Assembly (NCBI RefSeq): GCF_037126465.1
Contig: NC_088206.1
Coordinates: 26,414,790 to 26,478,789, forward strand
DNA length: 64,000 bases
Reading direction: 5' to 3'
Source: Ornithodoros turicata
Lineage: Eukaryota; Arthropoda; Arachnida; Ixodida; Argasidae
Of this stretch, positions 34,113-44,481 are shown in pieces; position 1 is the first letter of the stretch; every line of letters starts with the position of its first letter. The notes under the pieces are model-generated. The model ran no database searches and was not told where the DNA came from. It saw only the letters and a program-made list of their open reading frames with translations. The translations under genes and the position numbers were made by a program.

Positions 34113-35180
34113 TTAACCATTGTTCCCTAACACGGTATACGAATTTTGGCGGTGTCTCGACAAGACGGTGTATGGACCATTCCATTTTGGATATAGCTTG
34201 CCGGGGTGGCCCGAGTCGAAAACCAGAACCTGATCGCCGGCGTTAAAGCTCTTCGGTTTCGCTTTCTTGTTGTATTGCGACGCGTACGTAGCTTGATTCT
34301 TCGCGGCAGTGAGCCAGGCCACATCGGCGGCGAGTTGTAACTGATCTCTCAAACGCTCCATGTACTGAGCCGATCCCTCCCTTAACACACTGGGAACGTC
34401 CACTTCCCCAGACCAAGTGTTCTTCAAGATGTTCAGCGGTCCTACCGGCTTACGGCCGAAGAGCAATTCGAATGGCGAAACCCCCTGGTTTCGTTGGGCA
34501 CCTCCCGATATGCCCATAGGAGGAGGCACGTGTGGGTCCCAATTACGCGCATCACGCTGTACAACATCAAATACCATTTTCTTAAACACACGATTCCATC
34601 GCTCGACGGAGCCGTTCCTTTCGGGGTGTTCTACCGTGGAAAACCGCGGGGCACACCCAATTTTCTGTAGGAACTCATGTGTAAGCACTGCGCTGAAGTT
34701 GCTCCCATTGTCGGAGCAAATAACCTCCGGTATTCCCGTGCGCGTAAAAATTTGCAAAAGGGCGTTGCACGTCTTTCGGGCAGTGAACCTGGTCAGACAA
34801 ACTACTTCGAGCCATCTGGTGTGCAGGTCCGTCATGCACAATGCGTATCTGTGACCGCGTGCAGACTTCGGCTTAATGGGAACGATAATGGCAAAAGGGC
34901 AAGGGTGCAGGCCAGCTGGTACATGGTGAAAAAATTTGGAACCCGAGAAAGGGACAGAGGAGGGACGACACGACACGATAATGTCGACATTTACCGCTTG
35001 AAATGGAAAAGCGGGACGTGTCAGAGGCGCAATCGGGACTCTGTCGCTGACCCTTTTGTCCGAGATTAACTTGCACCCGTTGCAAGACTGGCAATATTCT
35101 CTGATATCCGCGTCCATGCCTGGCCAGTGGAAGTTTTTTTTTATTCGCGCCAGAGTCTTCCTCACTCCTAGGTGCCCTCC
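34113..35180 (-). pseudogene. Ty3/gypsy pol: integrase, located upstream of RT
   Basis: Begins GGHLGVRKTLARIKKNFHWP with the HHCC zinc-binding CQSCNGC. The core shows VNVDII (first Asp), CMTDLHTRW, CSDNGSNFSAV (second Asp) and ERNGSVERWNRVF (Glu). The C-terminal part has QVLVFDSGHPGKLYPKWNGP, a GPY/F-like module. A 93-bp, in-frame segment between two copies of ACGATAATG (34882-34890 and 34975-34983) separates VDII from PIKPKSARG and is not expected in the fold. The boundary to the preceding protease region is a single TGA (35181-35183) in frame. Without that stop and the later TAA, one continuous reading frame would join protease, integrase and RT. Confidence 0.92.
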
Positions 35181-35891
35181 TCACGGGGAGTCGTGGGCCA
35201 TGCGAAGAACATTGTCGCGCCTATCCTTCGGGAGCACGAGCTGCCGGGTCATACCCTGTATTTTCTCCCAGTGGTACAGTGTACCATCTATGACTTCAAA
35301 CCCGTGGCCCCTGTTCCTCGCGTGTTTCCACCCGTTGGTGAGCGTGAGATCGTCGCACTGAGCCGACCTGAACTCCGTGTTCTCCGCTGTGCGGGTCTGT
35401 CTTTCCGTAGCTTCCGCTATCACACGGGCCGCTTCGTCCGCGTTCGTGACCTCAATTTCCACCTCGAAACACGGACTGCTCTGCAAGGGATTACCCTCCC
35501 CTCCTGTCGCGACGACAGTCTTTTCTTCCGTGTTGGTCATGGCTCCCGAGGTCTGGATCTCCCATGCCTCTCCGGACAAAAGACAGCTGGTGCCCTCGGC
35601 CAGCTCCTGTGTGAAGGCACAAAGAATGTACGCCGCCTTTTCGGGACCACTCCCTGTACCCTCTTTACCTGATAACCTAAGGGATAGCGTTCCCAGCTTT
35701 GCTTTTACTTTCTGTCCAAACGCCGACACCAGTGTTACGCTTCCGGTAGCCTCCGCGTATTCTTTCGGAAATAAACTGGCACGCATGACGGTAACCTCCG
35801 CGCCCGTGTCCACGACGGTTTGGATCGTCGTGTCAGCGCTATGCAGCTCTATTAGACGTAAGGCAGACGCTTGGTCTGCCCCCATGGCCAT
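35181..35891 (-). pseudogene. Ty3/gypsy pol: protease and protease-integrase linker
   Basis: Begins MAMGADQASALRLIEL, with the aspartic protease signature VVDTGAEVTVMRASLF near residue 25 and FGQKVKAKLGTLSLRL downstream. It continues through an acidic linker to LYHWEKIQG...QLVLPKDRRDNVLRMAHDSP, the usual approach to an integrase zinc domain. The TGA ending it occupies the position of an Arg codon and could be a C-to-T change of CGA. The N-terminal side is cut by the TIR element at 35918. Confidence 0.85.
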
Positions 35892-35917
35892 AGCGCAATT
35901 AGCTTTAAGGGCTGTAC

Positions 35918-37662
35918 GCCGAAATAAATCTTCTAAAATAAAACGTTAAAAAATCCACGCTTAAAATTCCACCCTTCGAAATCCATTTTCCGAAATAAAC
36001 CGTTTAAAAATACACGTCCTCAAAATAAACGCTGTTAAAATAAATCATGGTTAGGCTTAGGAAGGTAATGCTCCGTACCATAGTAGTGATAGCCGTATGG
36101 GCGACACGATGTTCTTTTCAGCGAAACATGCTATTATGATGTTCCTTACTCATGTTTGTATTGCTGTCAATTACATAACAACTTAGGATTCCGAAATATC
36201 CAGCTTAAAACTGATGACGACGATGCGCGTATGAATACAGGACATGCACACTTGATCATACCTGGGTAGTAATAGCATTACTGTAATGAAATTACAGTAA
36301 TGAATTACTTTTTCTGGTAATTTGTAATGTAACGCATTACTTTTGACATTAGGTAATTTGTAATGTAATTTAATTACATTTGGGTTGTAGTTTTAATGAC
36401 ATTACTCATCACTTCTTACAAAAGAATCGAGTGTGTGTTCTGTGTTGGCACTTGGCAGAAAGAGAGTTGGGGGACTGGCAAATGAAAAGAATTCCAACGG
36501 CACTGTGAACGGTGACGCACTCAATCGGCACGTGGAATGTCAATTCCCTTCTACGAGCCAGTTGCCTTAGGCAGGGCACTCACAAACAAACGTTGTTAGG
36601 TCAACGGGTCGTAGCCCTGGAGAATCATTGTTTGCGGGCCCCATCCTCCTGACAATCTTCCTGTTGTCGTGATACATTGTGTCTCCTTCGTCTCTACATT
36701 GTGGAACGATACGTCATACGTGGCACACTAGCATGACATGTAGAAGAGACAAATAGAAGGGTACAAGCTAACTGTTGATACATTGTAAGCATACATTTTT
36801 CTCCTCGAATTTCGGGGAAGGCAAGTTTCGTCAACTTGTGTGTCCCTTGTGCCTTCCACAAACTCGGGAACATGTATGCCAATAATGGTAAAGTAATGAC
36901 TTCGTAATGTCATTACTTTTTTGTAGTAATTGTAATGTAATTTTATTGCGTTTCAATTGCAGTAATGAGTAATGTAATTTAATTAAATTCTAACTGGAGT
37001 AATGGAATTTAATTACATTTTAGACGTAATTTACCCAGGTATGCTCTTGAACCTTGAGCCAGCTGAGCGCTGTGGACGGATTGCGCGGCGACGGTCATTC
37101 GCACTGGTAAAAGAAAGGCCAAGAAAGCGCGCACGCACACGAAAGAGAGAAACGCAAAATCAGAAAACATACCAAAGAGTGGCCAAACTCTTCTGATAGT
37201 CGGCTCTATATTAGACTATATTACACCGATGTCGTGCGTTACTTGCACTGCTAAAACAGAACTTCACCGAATAATACGCTCCCGGGCATCCGTCATTCCG
37301 AATGATATCAGCCCTCCGTCCCCCTACTAAGTTCGCAAAACTTGTCACGGATCACATACAGACAGACAACCTACTTCCGGTGTACCGAAATCCTCGTTCA
37401 CAGTTATAGCCCTGGCTAGCCCCCAACCGCGAGGAGGGTACTATTTTCCGCGGCAGACGTAGAGCCGTCGGCTGTCCACCAGTCAGGGACGATGGATGTT
37501 AAAAGATTTATTTCGAAGCGTTTATTCTTCAAAGTTTATTTTTCGGAGTTTATTTCGACAGCGTGGATTTTCTCATGATTTATATTGAAGAGTTTATTTT
37601 GCAAATTTGATATTTAAGAAATTTATTTTTGAACGTTTTATTTTTAGATGATTTATTTCGGC
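35918..37662. mobile_element. TIR element with AAATAAA-rich subterminal repeats, inserted between gag and pol
   Basis: Both ends read GCCGAAATAAATC inwards, followed on each side by about 130-165 bp of loosely repeated AAATAAA-type motifs in inverted orientation (35918-36050 and 37495-37662). Gag lies to the right and protease to the left on the minus strand, so the element separates them. No clear target duplication was found and no transposase is visible, so the superfamily is undetermined. Confidence 0.75.
36257..37043. mobile_element. Nested TAATG-rich inverted-repeat element, about 787 bp
   Basis: Ends CATACCTGGGTA and TACCCAGGTATG are exact inverses. Both subterminal regions consist of GTAATG/CATTAC-type repeats in inverted orientation. 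It lies inside 35918-37662. This style of end resembles non-autonomous hAT elements, but no 8-bp duplication could be identified. Confidence 0.7.
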
Positions 37663-37663
37663 G

Positions 37664-38248
37664 TCATCCCCATTCAAGCGCGTCGTGATTCGCCGCGTCC
37701 TGATCCGTGGCTTCTTGACCCGAAGCGTCCATCGTCACTGATACTCTCGCTACATTCGCTGTAGGCTGCAGGCGTTTGTTGTCAGCTGGTCTCTGCGGAC
37801 AATTTCGTACAAAGTGTGGCCCACCGCATATGAAACATTTCACGCCATTTTGACTGGATTTACGGTTGTTCTGTCTCCTCTTAGGCGGTTTCTCTCGCGT
37901 GTCCTTCGCGTTACCGTTGGCAGCCTGATCGGCCCGTGACGAAACGTGCCCTGAGTGCGTGGATTGGGGGGGGGGGGGGGGGGGGTCGCCCTGAGTTCGC
38001 CGCGCCGACGCCTTTAGCCTCTTCAAAAGCGTCTGCCATTTCTGCAATTTCGTCTGCTTTTGACCACCCACTGCCCTCCTGGATCTTACGTATTCATACG
38101 CGGCGAGACTGATCACTGTTTTTAGCTGGTCAGCCACGAACAGGTCTACCAAATTATCAAAATCTCTCACCCCCCCCCCCCCCCCCCCCGTGATTTTGCG
38201 TAATACAACAGGTAACTCCTCAACCGTGAGGCGAAATGCGGCAACCAT
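37664..38248 (-). pseudogene. Ty3/gypsy gag fragment with zinc knuckle
   Basis: The 194-codon frame contains a capsid-like stretch (VDLFVADQLKTVISLAAYEY) and, near the C-terminus, one CCHC knuckle CFICGGPHFVRNC, which in gag binds genomic RNA. Two homopolymer runs of 20 bases (37966-37985 and 38170-38189) give poly-Pro and poly-Gly in frame and look like later expansions. The N-terminal capsid is short and preceded by a stop, and no 5' LTR was found to the right, so the element is truncated there. Gag and pol are separated by the 35918-37662 insertion. Confidence 0.85.
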
Positions 38249-38320
38249 TTATTCTTTGATTTTACCGCCGATAGGAATTGCCTACGGTTGCCTTTTTGCC
38301 TCTAATTGCCTCTTTCAGCC

Positions 38321-38719
38321 TGTGAACTCAGTCGTGCAATCTCATTCTTCTGTGCCCCACTCTCACCCTCAGCGCATTAACCTCATGCTCTCCTTTTAAA
38401 GTCATCTTCTGTGATCCATCTCATCATTCTTTCACCGTTTGTTAGTCATCTTTTTTTGTCATCTTTGTCTTTAATCTACCTCATCCTTCTTTCATCATTT
38501 GTTAGTTTATCCTTTACCTCCTAATTCTTTTTCTTTTTACTTGTTTCTTATTTCTTAATTTTCTTTATTTCTTTATTTCTTTTCTTTTCTTTTTATTCAT
38601 TTATTATTTCTTAATTTTATTTATTTATTTATTTCTGGAATAGCAAGCCGACGTCTCGTTTGGCTGACCTTTCCCCCATTTTTTCTTCCTTTTCGTCTAA
38701 TAAATATATCCCCCCCCCC
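38321..38719 (+). mobile_element. 5'-truncated LINE 3' tail, about 400 bp
   Basis: Contains GGAATAGCAAGCCGACGTC, GGCTGACCTTTCCC and AATAAATATATCCCCC, the same 3' end as LINE copy 1. A direct repeat CCTCTTTCAGC at 38310-38320 and 38720-38730 flanks it and is the likely target duplication. Another insertion into, or beside, the gypsy 5' region. Confidence 0.8.
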
Positions 38720-38826
38720 TCTTTCAGCACTCCGCTCAGCTCTCAGCTCTTGGACTCCGCTGCGCGCGCTCGGCCAGCACGGACGTATATTCTGCTGCTG
38801 CTGATAATGTGTATTGCATAAGCCTA

Positions 38827-41048
38827 CAGGGTTAGTCTAGCAAACGTTACACATTTTGATCGCATCGTAAAAATAGACGACGGGATTTGTCCCGCTCCAA
38901 ACTTTGCAGACTTATTAGCTATTTGTCTGAAGTTTTATTGGATTTTTTTGCAAATGTTATGGTCCAGTAGAAAAATAAATACACAACAAGCAAAATCTCA
39001 CCCCATGCACTTTCAATGGCCTGCCTCGCTCAAACGCCGCCATTTTCTCTTGTTTTTCCTTCGCGTTCACATCGCCGCACATAGGTGGCGCTTCCTACAG
39101 ACGACAGCGAAACGTGGTAACTGCGGTTTCGCGCGGTTCTTGCTTGTGTGTAACAACTCCAGAAATAAAGCACGAAGATGCGAAAACTCTGTTGTCTTGA
39201 TCCGTACGAAACCGATTGCATTCAGAATATATTCAGCGTGTCGTCTGCTGCAAAATATGTTTAGGCTTTCAGGAGTTTTCGAGCCGTCTGCCGCGAGCCG
39301 TGTGTCTGCTACGTTTCGCTTCATTCCGGACCGTCCAAACAGCTCGCTCTTTTACTCTATTGTACGCACATCGTTAACTTAAGTTATCGTTATAGCGCAC
39401 ATTACACACCGAGTTCCTTTTTGTACAGTTAACTATTGAAGTGCTTTCTCAACGTCTCAGTAACTTTGTAACCATGAGATCCTTCACGTCGAAGGAACGT
39501 GTGGCAATGGTAAGATGGTACGCTGAACTAGGGAGTGTGACACAAGTTCGCCGTCGCTTTAAAAAAGAATTTCGAGAACGACCTCCTAGCAGGCCAACAA
39601 TCCTCAAATGGGTTCAACAGTTTAAAGATGTGGGAACCGTGTTAACAAAGAAGCGGGACTACGAGAGATCCTGCCTCACAGATGAATTAAGAAGTGCCGT
39701 TCTTGGGGTGTTTCAATACGATCCACATATTTCCACGACAAGGGCTGCACACCTCTTTGGAGTTTCACAAAGCACCATTCAGAGAATATTGAAAAGACAA
39801 AGGCTTCATCCTTATAAAGCTACTGTGGTGCAAGCTTTGTGCGCTGGTGATAGAGAACGACGGTTACAGTTCAGCAAAGATGAACTGAAAAGGATAAGAA
39901 ATAATGGTCAGCACTTAAGGTTCATCACTTTTACTGATGAGGCTGTCTTCCACCTTGATGGTCGGGTGAACCGGCACAACTTTCGGTAGTGGTCTGCAGC
40001 AAATCCCCATTATAAGTGGAACACAGCATGCACACAGAAAAAGTAACGGTCTGGTGTGGGATTTGGCGTGAAGGTATCGTTGGCCCCTTCTTTTTTCATG
40101 AAACAGTGAAGGCATCCAACTACCTGCGGATGTTGAAGGAAAACTTTTTGCCTGAGCTTGAAAAGTACCACATGCAAAAGGAAGTTGGCATTTTTATGCC
40201 AGATGGTGCTCCCCCCCATTACGCTCTGAGTGTGCGGAAATGGCTGGACAAAACCTTTCCTGAGAGATGGATGGGTCGCGGCTCGATGAACATGCCGTGG
40301 CCACCAAGATTTCCTGACCTCACGCCATGCGATTTTTTCGTTTGGGGATACGTGAAGTCCCTTATGTACAAAGACCGATGCCCCGACATCACATCGTTGA
40401 AAACAATAATCGAGGCTGCCTTTGAAACAATCGGAGATGAAATGCGTGTACATGTGTTTGACAATTACAAGGCGCGTTTGGAGAAATGCATTTCTGTCAA
40501 GGGAGAGCACATTGAGCCATTCTGAAAGAAACTGAATTCATATCAGACAGAGAGAGTGAAAACGAAACTAGTGATAGAGTTATTCGGTTATGAAAATGAC
40601 GCCAGTCGGTTTTCGTGCTTAACGCGAGCGTTTCGTATCTCTAGACGTGTAAAACTGAAATGTGACAGTCGTCGAAAAAGCCATGCACCCTTGCATTCTT
40701 GTGTTGTGTTCTTCTGTTTGTGTCTTCCAGCCTCAGAGCAGCTAGTTCCCATCTAGTCGTGTGCGTGTCGTGGCGTAGTGTGTAACGCCACCTATGTGCG
40801 GCGATGTGAACGCGAAGGAAAAACAAGAGAAAATGGCGGCGTTTGAGCGAGATAGGCCATTGAAAATGCATGGGGTGAGATTTTGCTTGTTGTGTATTTA
40901 TTTTTCTACTGGACCATAACATTTGCAAAAAAATTCCAATAAAGCTTCAGACAAATGCTATAAGTCTGCAAAGTTTGGAGCGGGACAAATCCCGTCATCT
41001 ATTTTTACGATGCGATCGAAATGTGTAACGTTTGCGAGAATAACCCTG
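38827..41048 (+). mobile_element. Tc1/mariner-superfamily element with long (about 265-bp) terminal inverted repeats
   Basis: TA duplications at 38825-38826 and 41049-41050 flank ends that both read CAGGGTTA.TCT.GCAAACG inwards. The inverted repeats extend to about 39092 and back from about 40786, with high identity. The interior encodes a transposase broken by one stop and one frameshift. Long inverted repeats are unusual for mariners, which generally have about 30 bp. Confidence 0.92.
39474..40525 (+). pseudogene. Mariner-like transposase, DDxD type, with one stop and one frameshift
   Basis: The better start is ATG 39474 (ACCATG context), giving MRSFTSKERVAMVRWYAELG. Two helix-turn-helix regions follow (TQVRRRFKKEFRERPPSRPT; ISTTRAAHLFGVSQSTIQRI). 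The catalytic core has ITFTDEAVFHLDG (first Asp), FMPDGAPPHYALSVRKWL (second) and PPRFPDLTPCDFFVWG (third). I count 42 residues between the second Asp and the Asp of PCD, close to the DD41D group that has DGAPPH and PDLTP motifs. TAG at 39987-39989 interrupts the frame after HNFR, and the frame shifts between there and 40016; reading then continues to 40525. About 340 residues in total, the usual length. Confidence 0.9.
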
Positions 41049-41152
41049 TACATAACGTTTGTTTCTCTCTTGGGGTACCCCGGAGGCCATTGCGCCGCTG
41101 GCGTGCGTACGCGACGGCCCCATGCCGGAACCGGGTCACGGGGATGTTAATA

Positions 41153-41325
41153 TGGAGCACCGGCAGCCTCTACGAGAGTGCAGCCGCTCCCCCATAGACA
41201 GGGGCTCGTCACAGCGCGGATGCCACAAGAAAGGTGCTCCCACCTGAATCCTCCACGCTGCACGACTGGTCTGCGTCAACTCAAGTTTCTGGCGAGGACA
41301 TGGCCGACCTTCAGAGCGTTATCGG
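41153..41325 (+). pseudogene. LINE copy 2 ORF1, N-terminal block
   Basis: A frame starting ATG 41153 (MEHRQPLRECSRSP) and a second frame ending HDWSASTQVSGEDMADLQSV abut; a frameshift between them near 41215 is likely. The last codons join in frame to the sequence after the hAT-like insertion (GLQQGAGDPFTLV at about 43258), which is the main evidence that this block is ORF1. Confidence 0.5.
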
Positions 41326-41663
41326 TAGGGTTCCGCGTTTTCGGTATTAATCGAAAAACATACGCCGGGTAAATTTTCCCTCATTCGGTTTTAATCGAAA
41401 AACATCGAATACAGGGGAACATTCCAGGAACCATGACAGATAAATTGCTGCACAAGCCCAGCTTAGGATTCCAACAGGCCAAGCAGGTTTTCCTTTATTA
41501 CTCTCCTTTTCTTGGTATTTGCTATGGTTGGATGCCTCGCGACCACATTGAGTGTTCCAAGGTCAATCCCTTGGTCCCGGATCGAGTGCGGTGGTCGGAA
41601 CCTCATTCTTCTGCCATTATAGGTGCCCCACCGCGCTTGCGAACCTTTTAGGGATGTGACGTG

Positions 41664-42671
41664 CAGGGGCGCCGGAACAGGGGGAGCAGAGGGAGCGACG
41701 GCTCCCTCTCATTTACGAATGGAGGAGCACGGCTCCCCCAGTGTCAGTCCAGCTTCGTAATCTTCTACGGTCTAACGGAATGGCCCGTGCGTGCATGTGT
41801 TCTTTCGGTGACCATAAATTTAGAGACCTGTGTAAGACCTGTAGTACGACAAGTGCGATGAACTGAGACGAAACGTCGCACTGGTGTTGTGTTCATGTGT
41901 CGGCAGTGGCAACGTCGAGGGAGCGCCACCAAGTCCTTGACTGCAGCAGCGTTACAGGATTATTAAATGCCATAGACATCGGAGAAGGCAACACCTCTTG
42001 AAAGAGATATGTATCGCAGCTTGTTTGTTGTCTTACATATATTGTGTATATCTTCACCCGTCATAGTAGAATATTCTAACTGTTAACGTGGTTGGTGGCC
42101 CCTCGTTTTCCATCGTACCGGTGTCCAAAATTTACCCGCTGTTTTCATTTATCCGGCTTTTCTTATTGAGTCGCCCGGGAGTTATAACGACAGCGTGTCA
42201 CCCAGTCAAAAGGCTGGGTGTCAAAGGGACACATTCTTGCTGAGCTCCAGACCGGCCCAGGAAAGTCTTGTTTATTCGCAGATGGCTTGCGGATCAGACG
42301 ATATTGGCTTCCAGTCCCGGCACATGTACATGCCGCGACGGCGATTCCCGGGGACAAGTACCCGAAGTTCCCTACACATTACTTGCCATAGAGGTCTAGG
42401 CACTGCGCAGAAGTAAAAAAAGCCGGACGCACTGAACTCTTACCAACTAATTCACCACCAAGCGCTCTTTAATTACAGTACTTCTGTAATGTTACTTTAG
42501 ATTTACTGTACAAATATGCACATGTCATTTGCTAGGTGCACGTTTACAGTTCGTGCAGCAACCATGTATAACGTCACCATGAGCCCTCAAGGAAAATAAG
42601 TGATGATGATGATGTTTAAGGTAGCACTTTTTTTTCGCTCCCCCAGTGAAAAATTAGTTCCGACGCCACTG
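41664..42671. mobile_element. hAT-like non-autonomous element, about 1 kb, perfect 8-bp target duplication
   Basis: Ends CAGGGGCGCCGGAAC and GTTCCGACGCCACTG are imperfect inverses. The flanks at 41656-41663 and 42672-42679 are both GTGACGTG. Frames inside (for example 42195-42416) show no transposase motif. It is nested in the 41326-43251 element. Confidence 0.88.
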
Positions 42672-42705
42672 GTGACGTGAAGTAGAATCTCGGTCACCGG
42701 CTTTG

Positions 42706-42776
42706 TATGTACCGTCGTAACCTCTCCACTAAACAACTAAATTTAGTTGTTTAGTGGAGAGGTTACGATAGTACAT
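42706..42776. repeat. Perfect 50-bp palindrome (42717-42766) within a 71-bp imperfect inverted repeat
   Basis: GTAACCTCTCCACTAAACAA meets its exact inverse with no spacer at an AAATTTAG centre. Outer bases continue the symmetry imperfectly (ATGTAC). It could extrude as a cruciform or form an RNA hairpin. Confidence 0.85.
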
Positions 42777-43251
42777 TTTCCACTTTGCACGTACGGTGGT
42801 CCTGTCTTTCGGCGGCACCCAAGATGGCAAGAAAAAGGAAGAGGCCTCGGACTACGTTTTCGACTCGATACTTCGCGTTGTAAACCATAAACAGCGCGCA
42901 GCAATATCTGACAAGAACCTCGTCAAGTATGCTTGCATTTATTACACTAGGCTTAAATGGGTTGTGCCTTCGTTGGTTTCGTGAATGCGTCATCACCTCG
43001 CTGTGGAGCAATAAAGTTTCTTTTGTGATGTCACAAAACTGGGAATTCGCATTGGTTGTTGTTGTTAAGGCTGCGTCAGACGCGCACAGCACTGAAATTA
43101 CATTGTAATTGCTACTCACCGATACGTGTCGGGTAAACCATATACACGCAAGGAAAAACATCGAAAAACTGCGATTTCGCGAAAATTAATAAACATCGAA
43201 AAACATACGCCGATTCCGCCCAAAAATAAACATCGAAAACGGGGAACACTA

Positions 43252-44481
43252 GATATCGGTCTTCAGCAAGGAGCTGGTGATCCTTTTACCCTGGTGACGT
43301 ACAAGAAGAATAGGCCTCAAGGTATTCCTGTTGTGTTTATGCCTGTTGGATAAGGTTGTTTCTTTTGGAAGGTGGACCCAAATGCAATTTCGAAAGACAT
43401 CCTATGTGCTGCTCAGGAACCTATCCTGCGCCATCGGGTGAATAATGATGGCTCCATGTGTATCTTTGTGAAAACCGAGGGTGCAGTCTCTAATCTTCTG
43501 GCCCTTCGGTCTGTCGCCGGCATTGATGTTACCGTTGTCATCCCAACGTCATATGTCACGAATCAAGGGGAAATCACCAATGTGCCGCTGGCGTACTCAA
43601 ATGAAGACCTCGCCGCCAATTTGGAATCAGAGTGTGTTCTATCGGCTCGGCGTCAAGTGCGTCATGTCTCCAATGAAGATGGGTCCGACAGGTAGATTCC
43701 CTTGAAGAGTGTCATACTCACGTTTCGGCCCACACAGAAGCTACCCCAAGAAGTCCACCTGGGATTCTCCATCCACAGGGTACGCGCGTACGTGGAAGGT
43801 TCACTGCAATGTTTCCATTGCCAAAGGTTTGGCCACCTTGCCCGTAACTGCCGTTGGCGTCAACGTTGTAAAGTTTGCTCTGGCCCACACCATGTGAAGG
43901 ATTGCACAACTCGTTGTCAACCCAAATGTGCCAACTCTGGTGGCCCTCATGTCGTCTCCCATGCTATCAAGCATTCAGCAATACGACGTTTTCAAGACTC
44001 CTTTATTATTGTGGAGCAGCCGGATTCGCATAAGTCTGGCCGAAAGGTCCAGAGTGTCTCCGCCGCTCACCCCCCGCACACACCCCGTCAGCGCTACCCT
44101 CAGACAAATGCTCCTGCAGTGAAGCCTCAGCCTTCTCGACATATTGACCGACAGAGTTCTCGGCCCCCGCAGCAACCTAGCCAGTCTGGAACAGTTGCCT
44201 CCAACGCCCCTGTTACCTATGCTGGTGCTGTAAGCAGCCCACGGAGTATCAGCTCACCAAAGTCTGTGACCTCGAGTCGATTGAAGCGGTCCTGTAACCC
44301 AGCATTGAGTGCTGGCGCGGTAATGCCTGCGCTGCTTCCTCTTTTGGTCGCTGCTCTCAAAGCGATAGTTTCTGCGTTCCCTGCCGCCGCATCGTTGCCT
44401 CAGGTTCAGCAGCTTTTCGCTGTAGATGGCCTGCTCGCATCGTTGCATCATAGACAGTCTCTAAAAAGAGGGCTACAGTGA
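43252..44481 (+). pseudogene. LINE copy 2 ORF1: gag-like protein with zinc knuckles
   Basis: After the hAT-like element the frame reads GDPFTLVTYKKNRPQGIPVV, meets TAA (43351-43353), continues in frame to TAG (43693-43695), and then to TGA 44479-44481. The central part has knuckles CFHCQRFGHLARNC (CX2CX4HX4C), CKVCSGPHHVKDC and a degraded third (CANSGGPHVVSH). These bind nucleic acid in LINE ORF1 proteins. The C-terminus (LLVAALKAIVSAFP...) matches the ORF1 remnant of copy 1. The stop overlaps the ORF2 start as TGATG, an arrangement suited to termination-reinitiation. Confidence 0.85.

Larger units (their letters stand above)
41326..43251. mobile_element. hAT-like TIR element inserted in LINE ORF1
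   Basis: Ends are TAGGGTTCCGCGTTTTCG and, inverted, TAGTGTTCCCCGTTTTCG. The flanks GTTATCGG (41318-41325) and GATATCGG (43252-43259) are an 8-bp duplication with one mismatch. With the element and one duplicate set aside, the ORF1 reading frame continues without a break. Subterminal repeats of ATCGAAAAACAT occur at both ends. No transposase remains; the interior hosts the element at 41664-42671 and a 50-bp palindrome. Confidence 0.83.

Noticed and set aside
35918..37662. Helitron
   Set aside because: The ends are inverted repeats and lack the TC...CTRR plus 3' hairpin signature.
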